From Bolinopsis microptera (taxonomy: Eukaryota; Ctenophora; Tentaculata; Lobata; Bolinopsidae): a stretch of DNA of 64,000 nt. The notes under the pieces are model-generated. The model saw nothing but the letters and a program-made list of their open reading frames with translations, made no database searches and was not told the origin of the DNA. Location: contig NC_087078.1 of the NCBI RefSeq assembly GCF_026151205.1, positions 4,295,675 to 4,359,674 on the forward strand, written 5' to 3'. Below, piece after piece: positions 11,832 through 24,600 of the stretch; position 1 is the stretch's first letter; every line of letters starts with the position of its first letter. A program made the translations under genes and the position numbers.

Positions 11832-12640
11832 CTAATAAACAGATCTGAGGAGTCTTCTCAGTAAACTCTGTCTCATGGTTGGAGGCTCACTAGTGAGGTG
11901 GTGAGGACACACATCACAACTGCAGCTCTCTATGTCCTCATACATTGTCAGCTTCAGGCTGCCGTCTTCGCATACCACCTGCAGCGTTATCAATAAATAA
12001 AGAAATATTAATAAAAATATCAATAAATTAATTGTCTAAAAATTGCCAAAAATCTGAAATATTAATAATAAAATGATCACATTGTTTAAAGTTGCTTATT
12101 CAATAACTTAATAAAAGGTGCTGAACAACTCTTTGTCTGATTCCAGCATTTATTACTAACCTGTACTTCTCGCTTGGTAACAGCTGGGACACAACATCTA
12201 CAATTACTTTCAAGCTGAAACGGTAAAATAATGTGAAAGTTGAATTATAACATATAAAACATTCAAATTTCCAATCTATAAAAATGGAAGCGTAATTTTG
12301 TCAGTTACGCGGTTAATTTTTTAGAAAAACCCCATTCCCTACTTGATATATAGATTTTGATATCAACATTTCAATTGTATTCATTAAAATGCAACCAAGT
12401 CGTATAATGGAACTTTATGAAAATAATAATTTCTAAAAACTGCAATAAAACTTTTAAAACAACTTACCACCCCGTTCAATAACCTCGAGGAAGATCTGCA
12501 ATTTCCGAGACAGGAGGTGACATTTACCATTTCCAAACTTTTACAACCATCAGCCTCGAAGAACTCTTGATCTACAACAGCTTGGCAAGGAATGCACTCT
12601 TCTGGAGCTGAACTTGATGTTGAAGTGCTACTGGAAGAAG
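11832..12640 (-). CDS. C-terminal cystine knot (CTCK) exons of the mucin
   Basis: The end of exon 15402-12468, plus exons 12214-12161 and 11978-11832, encode a cystine knot. Cysteines are seen in CIPC, DGCKS, SCLGNC, SNCRCC, VVCEDGS and SCSCDVC, in the spacing typical of mucin/VWF/norrin CTCK domains. A basic tail ([11 protein letters not shown]) and a TAG stop at 11832-11834 follow. All three exons join in phase 0. In mucins and VWF this domain dimerises the protein through disulphides in the endoplasmic reticulum. It shows that the gene's 3' end is complete. Confidence 0.85.
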
Positions 12641-15600
12641 GAGTGCTGGATGAAGAAGGAGTGGTGGATGAAGTAGATGTTGAAGATGATGGAGTGGTGT
12701 TTGAAGTAGATGTTGAAGATGATGGAGTGCTGGTTGAAGTAGATGTTGAAGTGCTACTAGATGATGGAGTGCTGTTTGAAGAAGGAGTGGTAGTTGAAGT
12801 TGATGTGGAAGTGCTACTAGAAGATGGAGTGGTGGTGGAAGTAGATGTTGAAGTGCTGGTGGAAGAAGGAGTGGTGTTTGAAGTAGATGTTGAAGATGAT
12901 GGAGTGCTGGTTGAAATATATGTTGAAGTGCTACTAGATGATGGAGTGATGTTTGAAGAAGGAGTGGTGGTTGAAGTTGATGTTGAAGTGCTACTGGACG
13001 ACGGAGTGCTGGTGGAAGTAGATGTTGAAGTGATACTGGACGACGGAGTGCTAGTGGAAGTAGATGTTGAAGTGCTACTGGACGACGGAGTGCTGGTGGA
13101 AGTAGATGTTGAAGTGCTGGTGGAAGAAGGAGTGGTGGTGGAAGTAGATGTTGAAGATGATGGAGTGGTGTTTGAAGTAGATGCTGAAGATGATGGAGTG
13201 CTGGTTGAAGTAGATGTTGAAGTGCTACTAGATGATGGAGTGCTGTTTGAAGAAGGAGTGGTGGTTGAAGTTGATGTTGAAGTGCTACTAGAAGATGGAG
13301 TGCTGGTGGAAGTAGATGTTGAAGTGCTGGTGGAAGAAGGAGTGGTGGTGGAAGTAGATGTTGAAGATGATGGAGTGGTGTTTGAAGTAGATGTTGAAGA
13401 TGATGGAGTGCTGGTTGAAGTAGATGTTGAAGTGCTACTAGATGATGGAGTGCTGTTTGAAGAAGGAGTGGTGGTTGAAGTTGATGTTGAAGATGATGGA
13501 GTGGTGTTTGAAGTAGATGTTGAAGATGATGGAGTGCTGGTTGAAGTAGATGTTGAAGTGCTACTGGACGACGGAGTGCTGATGGAAGTAAATGTTGAAG
13601 TGCTACTGGACGACGGAGTGCTGGTGGAAGTAGATGTTGAAGTGCTGGTGGAAGAAGGTGTGGTGGTGGAAGTAGATGTTGAAGATGATGGAGTGGTGTT
13701 TGAAGTAGATGTTGAAGATGATGGAGTGCTGGTTGAAGTAGATGTTGAAGTGCTACTGGACGACGGAGTGCTGGTGGAAGTAGATGTTGAAGTGCTGGTG
13801 GAAGAAGGAGTGGTGGTGGAAGTAGATGTTGAAGATGATGGAGTGGTGTTTGAAGTAGATGTTGAAGATGATGGAGTGCTGGTTGAAGTAGATGTTAAAG
13901 TGCTACTAGATGATGGAGTGCTGTTTGAAGAAGGAGTGGTGGTTGAAGTTGATGTTGAAGTGCTACTAGAAGATGGAGTGCTGGTGGAAGTAGATGTTGA
14001 AGTGCTGGTGGAAGAAGGAGTGGTGGTGGAAGTAGATGTTGAAGATGATGGAGTGGTGTTTGAAGTAGATGTTGAAGATGATGGAGTGCTGGTTGAAGTA
14101 GATGTTGAAGTGCTACTAGATGATGGAGTGTTGTTTGAAGAAGGGGTGGTAGTTGAAGTTGATGTTGAAGTGCTACTAGAAGATGGACTGCTGGTGGAAG
14201 TTGATGTTGAAGTGCTACTTGATGATGGAGTGCTGGTGGAACTTGATGTTGAAGTGCTACTTGATGAAGGAGTGCTGGTTGAAGTTGATATTGAAGTGCT
14301 ACTTGATGAAGGAGTGCTCGTTGAAGTAAATGTTGAAGTGCTACTGGACGACGGAGTGCTGGTTGAAGTTGATGTTGATTGCGTAGGTGTTGGTGTTTGA
14401 GTACTTGATGATGAAGTGCTACTGGATGATGGAGTGCTGGTGGAAGTAGATGTTGAAGATGATGGAGTACTGGTCGAAGTAAATGTTGATTGTGTAGGGG
14501 TTGGTGTTTGAGTACTTGATGTTGAAGTGCTACTGGATGATGGAGTGCTGGTGGAAGTAGATGTTGAAGTGCTACTGGAAGATGGAGTAGTGCTGGAAGA
14601 AGGAGTGATGGTTGAAGTTGATGTTGATTGTGTAGGTGTTGGTGTTTGAGTACTTGATGTTGAAGTGCTACTGGATGATGGAGTGCTGGTTGAAGTAGAT
14701 GTTGAAGATGATGGAGTACTGGTCGAAGTAAATGTTGATTGTGTAGGGGTTGGTGTTTGAGTACTTGATGTTGAAGTGCTACTGGATGATGGAGTGCTGG
14801 TGGAAGTAGATGTTAAAGTGCTACTGGAAGATGGAGTGGTGCTGGAAGAAGGAGTGGTGGTTGAAGTAGATGTTGATTGTGTAGGGGTTGGTGTTTGAGT
14901 ACTTGATGTCGAAGTGCTACTGGATGAAGGAGTGCTGGTTGAAGTAGATGTTGAAGTGCTACTAGATGATGGAGTGCTGGTGGAACTTGATATTGAAGTG
15001 CTACTCGATGAAGGAGTGCTGGTTGAAGTAGATGTTGAAGTGCTACTGGATGATGGAGTGCTGTTCGAAGAAGGAGTGGTGGTTGAAGTTGATGTTGATT
15101 GTGTGGGTGTTGGTGTTTGAGTACTTGATGTTGAAGTGTTACTGGATGAAGGAGTGCTGGTTGAAGTAGATGTTGAAGATTTTGAAGATGTAATGATGTG
15201 TGTTGTTGAGGTTACAGTTGAAGAGGTAGAAGGTGTAGTAGTAGTGATTGGTTCTTTCTCTTTGACACATATTTGGAGAACTGGTCTCATGTGTTTGTCC
15301 TTTGTTTCAGATGCACCGAACAGAGCTACAATTCCGGATGATCTTCCTTTCAAATGGTCATCTTCTGAACCTATCAGCAGTCCATAATTTTCTGAGATCC
15401 ACCTGAAATTGAGTAATTAACTGAAATGAATGTTATTTAGAATTATTCGATCGGAATTAAATGTTATATTATTTTTCCTTAAGAACAAGAAATTTAAATT
15501 CATATTTTCAATATTTTACCCTGAAATGTCTCCTTTGGAAATTTCAACGTATTGTTGTTCATGCTCCGTTTCATCAGTGACAAAGAAATTATTTCCGATT

Positions 15601-18600
15601 TGTGTCATTTTGTTATCAAGATTCCCTGCCCTTAGCTCATTTGCCCAACCACCCTGAAGTTGAAAGAGTCAATAAGAATTATAGCTTCATACTTATAGGT
15701 ATGCACATTTTTGCATACATTGGGGATCACAAAAATAAAATGGAAAAAGAATCAGAACCAATACAATAATAGCTGATACTAACATATGCCGAAGGGTCAT
15801 CCCCCTTCCAGTTTCTTTCAACACGGAAAAGCTGAATGTTCCTGTTGCGCAGATATCTACCCATCATAGTCGCCTCATCTCCCATCCCCAGCTCACTCCC
15901 CAGGAAGGAGAGGACTAAGGTACCATTGTCAACTACTTCTGGTTTTCTGTAACCCTGTATCAATAATAATGAAATAAAAATAAAATTCTTTTCCATTTAA
16001 ACATTACCAACTCAAGATTTTCAGTGTCAATTAATAATTCGTAAAATTAAAATCCTCACAACGGTACCTTCAAGGCAGTTTGGAAATCGAAGCGAATGAG
16101 AGATCTGACAGGACCAGTAAGGTTCCCGTGCTTCGAATCTCCAGTAACCCCCACTTTTAGAGTAGGTTCCGTGTTGTGAAGAGTGTCAAAAGACTGGCTT
16201 ATCAGATACGTGTCTTCAAGCACTGGCACTGTCACCAGAGACCCTTCACTGCACTTCCTCGAACTCTCTGTGATCGCTGTGATATAAGATTCTTAGAATT
16301 AGAGGAAAGAATTTCAGCATACATTGTTGCTGATAAAATGAATCGGTTTTATGAATTTTACATGTTGAGAACGGGATATTTGCTTTGTTAATTTACCTAG
16401 TAAGCTGGTAACCTTGTAACCTAGCACGTGGGTAACCTGGTAACCTAGCATGTGGGTAACCTGGTAACTTGTCAAACATACCGTAACATATCTGAACTCC
16501 ACCAAAATGTTCTTCGGAGTCAACATCGTTGGGAGTATTTGAGTACATAGCGCTATCTTTACTGTAGAAACTGTACGGCAAATCATCCTCCACTTCCCGT
16601 CCATCTAGTTGAAGGGAATGGCTCTTTAATGAATGCTATTTAATAAAAGGTAGTAAAAATAAAGGCTTTCGTCAAAAGTTAAGGACATAAATTAACTATT
16701 GACTATTGTTAAAGTTAGGATATCAATTAACTATTGACACCGCTCTCACCCAAAACAGTGATTTGGACAAAAAGAACGAATTCGAGTAATATCAGATTAC
16801 AGATATATCAGACAATATACAGAAGCTAAGCTAATAAAAGTACCAATGAAGTATCCGTGATGAGAAGAGGAGTTGTGCAGGATATTATCCAGATCTGACA
16901 AGATGTCTATCCTCTGGTATTTAGAGTTGATAACTCTCTTGTCATACCGTACTGTCAACCTACTCCTCATGTCCGTGAAGTCCTGCTCAGTGGGCAGGTT
17001 AGTTCCCCAGGGGTTCGTACTGGACACTGTGCTCTCCAACCAGTCCTGTGGGGTGGTTACTGTGGTTACTGTGGTTACTGTGGTTACTGTGGTTACTGTG
17101 GTTACTGTGGTTACTGTGGTTACTGTGGTTACTGTGGCTACTGTGGTTACTGTGGTTACTGTGGTTACTGTGGTTACTGTGGTTACTGTGGTTACTGTGG
17201 TTACTGTGGTTACTGTGGTTACTGTGGTTACTGTGGGGTGGTTATCGGTCAATTCTTTGCCTAGTAGCTTTTTATTTAGGTTATTAGTTGATTGGGAGGG
17301 GGGTGTTTCGGGTATGAACACAGTACGGCAAAATTTCAATATGCTCATCTCGTTCACCTGCAAGCCCAATCACCTCATATCTTGTGCACTTAGTGGGTGG
17401 CAGGCTCCGCACCGTGGGATAATTCCTTGTTAATTATTGATTAACCACTGTGTTGTCAGACATTGCCAGAAGTTGTCTAGAATGAAGCGACCTTGTTGAG
17501 GTCGCAACGTGAGACAAATTAACCATAAAATGATTTACATTTTAATCTATCAATGGTTCAGCTGAAAGTGGATACGATAATTTTGCAGGTCTTAATTTGT
17601 AATACTGGTGCTAACGGGAGCCAGCGACGTGAGACGCGAGGGCGGAGGACATATTACCTGGCTATTATGTTCATAATAAATATACAGACTGAGCGCCGCC
17701 CAGTAAAGGACATAATGTTCTTATCAGGTATAACAACACGAGACCGCGTGTCTTGATATTATTTGCCGTTATTTGCCATCATCACAGTATCACATACTTT
17801 TGTTTTGGTGAACTTTTTCGCAGCTAATGACAATGCTCTAATGAACTGAACCAGTGAACCATGCCTCAAAAATGATTAGCCCATTTATCAACACTTTCAC
17901 ACCATTCAGAAAATCGCTGATTTAGTCGTAATTTTATTAAAGGTATTCATTTGTTTATCGTAATCAACTAATTCTTTGATATTGATAAAACTGTTTCTCC
18001 TCTTGATTAGAGGAGAAACAAATCAAAAGGTTTTTTGGATCGAGGCCATTTCCTTCCGTGTTCATATGCACTTTAGTCGTTTTGTCACTGTGTTATACTG
18101 ACTACCGTACTATTTTTATTATGATTTTTTACGATTGTTGTAAGCTTATTATAAATATAATGTTGTTTCGTTTTTCGAAATTAAATAAAGGGATTGATTA
18201 AAGTTTTTGGCATCCTCCAAGTCAAAATAAATAATTCAAAAGTTAATAAAAGCAATCATACAGAAACATTTGATGGACGAAAAACAGGAAAATGGTAGAA
18301 AACAGAAAACTGGTCCAGAACCAGAACGAGAAAATAAACTGGGGAAAGGACCGCTCACTATTGACGAAGCAGTGGACAGGATCTACAACGGTATGAACCT
18401 AAAACTGATCCTAGTCTTCCTAACCGCTATTGGAACTGCAACCCAGACCCCTATGCAGATCTACGTAACCATCTTTGCAGGATTCATTCCTTACACCCAG
18501 TGGGAATGCCTCTCGAACAAGTGCGCGGCTTTGCTGGCGGACACTACTGATATTACAGGATTCTATAGTCGCAAGACGGTGTGCGACAATAGTCTGGAGG

Positions 18601-21600
18601 CAGGAACAGACTTCAAGTGGACTAGCGAGAGGACGAGTTTCTCAATAGACTGGGGGCTCTACTGCGATGCTGAGGCTAAGTTCACTACCATTTCCAGCTT
18701 CTTCTTTATAGGTGCCACACTGGGGCTTCTCGTGTGTACCGCTGTTTTTGATAGGTTTGGTAGGAGGAACGGAGCAATAGTAGGTAATCTGATCGGAGCT
18801 ACTGCCACTCTTATTGGGACATGGGCTCCGTCTTTTGAGGTCATGCTTGTCGTCAGGATCTTCCAGGGGGTCGGAATGTTCATTAATCTAACTGGTATCT
18901 ACGTTTGGTCTCTGGAGTTGACCCCAACTCATCTTCGAACCGTTACTAACGGTTTTATCTTTATGGTTTGGTCTGGGGGCTACATGCTGATAACATTGTT
19001 TGGTTACCTGATACCGACCTGGAATTACATTTTCTTAACAGTAGGTATTCTTAACTACATTCTCACCATCCCTCTCCTGATATATCCCATCTCTCCAAGA
19101 TTTGCTCTGGTAAGAGGAAGAGAGGAGGAGGCTAAACGAATCCTGGAATCCTTCTCTCGGCTGTGCAACAACGAAACATCAATGGCTGATGTGAACTTGA
19201 CCTACAAAAAGAGAGTTCTAACCTTCTTTGAGCAACTCAAAGATTTCAAGATTTATCCAACCTTACGAAAAGAAACCCTCTTGGGCATGGTGGGTTGGCT
19301 AATTGTAGCTGTCCTGTTTTATGGCTTCTCCTTCGGCTGGACACAGATCTCATCTGATCTGTATACAGGTCACCTAGCAGCTTCTATGAGCAAGTTCGCC
19401 GGCTACTCCAGCACAATTCCGCTCATTAACTGGCTCGGTAGGAAGAAGGCCCTGTTGAGTATCCTAGCAGTAGGTCTCTTCTCAAACTTCCTGGCCATGC
19501 CTGATCTGCAGATCACTAAAGATTGGACGCTGGAGTACGTGGCATGTCTGATTGGTAACTTGACATGCTCTGCAGCGTTCGGAATGATGTACCTTTACTC
19601 GAGTGAACTAGCTCCGACTTCCCACAGAGGTATGATCATGTCCCTCAGCTCTGCTTCTGCTAGGGTGGGCAGCTTTACTGGTACCTATGTGGGACTCCTC
19701 TACGCTGTTGCTGATCGGCGTGTGCCTCTCGCTGTGTTTGCTGGACTGACTTGTATCTTCATGATATCTGTATTCTTGTTGTCGGATCCTACTGGGAGGA
19801 GGATTCCTGAAACTCCTCTAGATGTGGAAATAATGACGGGTAATACGGATTTTGTAGAGGAGTGTGAGGTTGTTAAGAACGAGGCTGCAAATTAATAACA
19901 TATATATATATACACATACATACATACATATGAACATATACTATTCATTGACATTGCAATTGGGTCAGCTGGTCAGATTACATTAAGGTATAATACCTAG
20001 AACTTTGATCAAATATTTTAATCCGAATGATGTTTAACACAATAAACACATAAAGTTTAATGGACCTTTACCGATTGTTGAAATTCGACATCTAGCGTCA
20101 TCTAGCGTCATCTCACGCTAAATGACACTAGATGATGCTATCTAGCGCTAGATCATGATATTGAAAAGGTGCCAAACAATTGGCGACATTGTCGCTAATT
20201 GTCGCTATCTAGCGTCATCTAGCATCATATAGCATCATTAGCGTCATTTCACGCTAGATGTCGAATTTCAACAATGGGTAAAGGTCCAGTTTAATGGCAG
20301 CTTAATATTGGCTTGATCGGGTTTTTACTGTACAGACATGAAATCACATTATCAGAATTGTTGTACCTCAAAGAGACTAATCTTTTTTGTAAATTATACT
20401 GTTAGATAAGTAGCGTTTTTTACGCGTGCGTAAACGTATTTCCTACAAATTCTCGCATATTACATTTACAGCGTTGCACTTAAAAACCGATCGGACGTAT
20501 TTCGATATAGCCGGCCACGCTTGGCTGATTAATTGGGAGATTAAGCAAAGTTCATGTCAGTACTTGGACGGATATTCCCGGCGCCGTTTCCTTTTGCAGA
20601 TATTTTGTGCAAAAATTACAACTAATGTATTTGTGAGCACGTTTTAAAAATGTATTTAGAAAATAAATATGAATTCAAAAAATGTTGCCATACTACACTG
20701 TATGTACTTACTTTGCTCAAAAATGGAATAAGTATATTTAGAAGCGATGTTAAAGACGTATTTAAAAGCTAAAAAATTGATCCTGGCACTGCATTTAATT
20801 TTAATATAAGAATACCGTATTTGTCATATAACCAATCAATAACTGGTGATTTGGAAGTACCGAAGAATTACCAAAACAGGCTCTTGAATCAGTGGATTTC
20901 GTAATGCACCGCCCTTCTAAAGTGCTCTTTATCGACGTAGATTGTGGGGATTCAAATTAATGATGATCCAGTATTTTTGCATTCTCCGCTTTTTACCTTG
21001 TTCAAGCCGTAAACATTAAAATCTCGACCAGCAAAAATATCCTCCGACTGTTTTGTGACTCGAAGGTAGATACTCAGGCGATACACGTTTACGTTCTTTA
21101 CTCCGTGTTCTGCGACTAAACCCCTCAACCTTGGTGGAAATTGGGTTCTTTATCATTGTATCGGATAAGTTCAACTTCATATTCACCAAGTTTCAATGTT
21201 CTTGAGCATTAGAAACTTCTAAAAAAATAAATTAGATAGCTTAACGGCATGAGGAATGTTATAACAAATAGAAAAAAATGAAAATTTGGTTTCTAGTTTA
21301 ATGATCATTATTGCTTTAAAATTTAATGACACAATCGTGTCAGCATCATGTCAGTTACTTTCACTTACCATGAGTAATCGTAGTCCAAAACCAAAGAGTT
21401 ATCAGGTGGAGCGTGCCTTGAACCAAGATTTAAATACGAGTTGAAGTTATCAGATTTTCCGGTGGATAAAGTTGCATCTTTACTCCATGGTAACCAATAT
21501 TCTTCTTCTCCTAATGAATTAGAGTCAAAAACTGATAAAAATTGTTGATGATTTCTGATTATTGTCCGCAATTATTACTTACTGTAAGTAAAAACCTTTT

Positions 21601-24600
21601 ACTGACCTTTCTAGGGTTTTTGAGAAGAACTACTATTACACAAACCCAGGTATTTAAGAATGAACTTCATACCTTGGAACTATGTTCTGCAATTTAATAC
21701 TCACCAACTTCGCACTTGATGGCCGAGTTGATGATTACAGAAGAAGTACTTGAAGTAACAGTGGTACTGGTTGAAGAGGTAGTACTGGTGGAAGAAGGAA
21801 TTGATTGTGTAGGGGTGGGTGTTTGAGTACTTGATGTTGAAGTGCTACTGGATGATGGAGTGCTGGTTGAAGTAGACATTGAAGTGCTACTAGATGATGG
21901 AGTGGTGATGGAAGAAGGAGTGGTGGTTGATGTAGATGTTGAAGATGATGGAGTGCTGGTGGAAGAAGGAGTGGTTGTTGAAGTAGATGTTAATGGTGTA
22001 GGGGTTGGTGTTCGAGGACTTGATGTCGAAGTGCTACTGGATGATGGAGTGCTGGTTGAAGAAGATGTTGAAGTGCTGGTTGAAGTAAATGTTGATTGTG
22101 TAGGGGTTGGTGTTTGAGTACTTGATGTTGAAGTGCTACTGGATGATGGAGTGCTGGTTGAAGTAGATGTTGAAGTGCTACTGGATGATGGAGTGCTGGT
22201 TGAAGTAGATGTTGAAGTGCTACTAGATGATGGAGAGGTGGTTGAAGAAGGAGTGGTGGTTGAAGTAGATGTTGATTGTGTAGGGGTTGGTGTTTGAGTA
22301 CTTGATGTTGAAGTGCTACTAGATGATGGAGTGCTGGTTGAAGTAGATGTTGAAGATGATGGAGTACTGGTTGAAGTAGATGTTGATTGTGTAGGGGTTG
22401 GTGTTTGAGTACTTGATGTTGAAGTGCTACTAGATGATGGAGTGCTGGTTGAAGTAGATGTTGAAGATGATGGAGTACTGGTTGAAGTAGATGTTGATTG
22501 TGTAGGGGTTGGTGTTTGAGTACTTGATGTTGAAGTGCTACTGGATGATGGAGTGCTGGTGGAAGTTGATGTTGAAGTGCTACTAGATGATGGAGTGGTG
22601 CTGGAAGAAGGAGTGGTGGTTGAAGTAGATGTTGAAGTGCTACTGGATGATGGAGTGCTGGTTGAAGTAGATGTTGATTGTGTACTAGATGATGGAGAGG
22701 TGGTTGAAGAAGAAGTGGTGGTTGAAGTAGATGTTGATTGTGTAGGGGTTGGTGTTTGAGTACTTGATGTTGAAGTGCTACTAGATGATGGAGTGCTGGT
22801 TGAAGTAGATGTTGAAGATGATGGAGTACTGGTTGAAGTAGATGTTGATTGTGTAGGGGTTGGTGTTTGAGTACTTGATGTTGAAGTGCTACTGGATGAT
22901 GGAGTGCTGGTTGAAGTAGATGTTGATTGTGTAGGGGTTGGTGTTTGAGTACTTGATGTTGAAGTGCTACTGGATGATGGAGTGCTGGTGGAAGTAGATG
23001 TTGAAGTGCTACTAGATGATGGAGTGCTGGTGGAAGAAGATGTTGATTGTGTAGGGGTTGGTGTTTGAGTACTTGATGTTGAAGTGCTACTGGATGAAGG
23101 AGTGGTGCTTGAAGTGGATGTTGATTGTGTAGATGTTGGTGTGATATTTGGTGTGGATGTTATGGTAGTTGAAGATGAGCTTGAGGGTGTAGTAGTTGAA
23201 GTGGATGAAGATGTTGTGCTGGTCACTGTGCTAGAAGAGCTAGAGGCTGTTGTTGTTGAGGATGATGTTGTGCTTGATGAACTGTAAGGTGTTGTTGTAC
23301 TGGATGAGCTTGATGTAGTGGTGGTGGAAGTAGATGTTGATTGTGTAGGGGTTGGTGTTTGAGTACTTGATGTCGAAGTACTACTGGATGATGGAGTGCT
23401 GGTTGTAGTAGATGTTGAAGTGCTACTAGATGATGGAGTGCTGGTGGAAGAAGGAGTGGTGGTTGAAGTAGATGTTGAAGATGATGGAGTACTTGTTGAA
23501 GTAGATGTTGATTGTGTAGGGGTTGGTGTTTGAGTATTTGATGTTGAAGTACTACTGGATGATGTAGTGCTGGTTGAAGTAGATGTTGAAGTGCTACTAG
23601 ATGATGGATTGGTGCTGGAAGAAGGAGTGGTGGTTGAAGTAGATGTTGAAGATGATGGAGTGCTGGTTGAAGAAGTAGTGGTGGTTGAAGTAGATGTTGA
23701 TTGTGTAGGGGTTGGTGTTTGAGTACTTGATGTTGATGTGCTACTGGATGATGGAGTGCTGGTTGAAGTAGATGTTGAACTGCTACTAGATGATGGAGTG
23801 GTGCTGGAAGAAGGAGTGGTGGTTGAAGTAGATGTTGAAGATGATGGAGTGCTGGTTGAAGTAGATGTTGATTGTGTAGGGGTTGGTGTTTGAGTACTTG
23901 ATGTTGAAGTGCTACTGGATGAAGGAGTGGTGCTTGAAGTGGATGTTGATTGTGTAGATGTTGGTGTGATATTTGGTGTGGATGTTATGGTAGTTGAAGA
24001 TGAGCTTGAGGGTGTAGTAGTTGAAGTGGATGAAGATGTTGTGCTGGTCACTGTGCTAGAAGAGCTAGAGGCTGTTGTTGTTGAGGATGATGTTGTGCTT
24101 GATGAACTGGAAGGTGTTGTTGTACTGGATGAGCTTGATGGAGTGGTGGTGGAAGTAGATGTTGATTGTGTAGGGGTTGGTGTTTGAGTACTTGATGTCG
24201 AAGTACTACTGGATGATGGAGTGCTGGTTGTAGTAGATGTTGAAGTGCTACTAGATGATGGAGTGCTGGTGGAAGAAGGAGTGGTGGTTGAAGTAGATGT
24301 TGAAGATGATGGAGTACTTGTTGAAGTAGATGTTGATTGTGTAGGGGTTGGTGTTTGAGTACTTGATGTTGAAGTACTACTAGATGATGGAGTACTGGTT
24401 GAAGTAGATGTTGAAGATGATGGAGTACTTGTTGAAGTAAATGTTGATTCTGTAGGGGTTGGTGTTTGAGTACTTGATGTTGAAGTACTACTAGATGATG
24501 GAGTGCTGGTTGAAGTAGATGTTGAAGATGATGGAGTACTGGTTGAAGTAGATGTTGATTGTGTAGGGGTTGGTGTTTGAGTACTTGATGTTGAAGTACT

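Noticed and set aside
17048-17287. Open frames rich in Trp-Leu-Leu across the 9-bp repeat
   Set aside because: All frames are open in this minisatellite. Only the minus Val-Thr-Thr frame continues into DNRLRE sequence on both sides.
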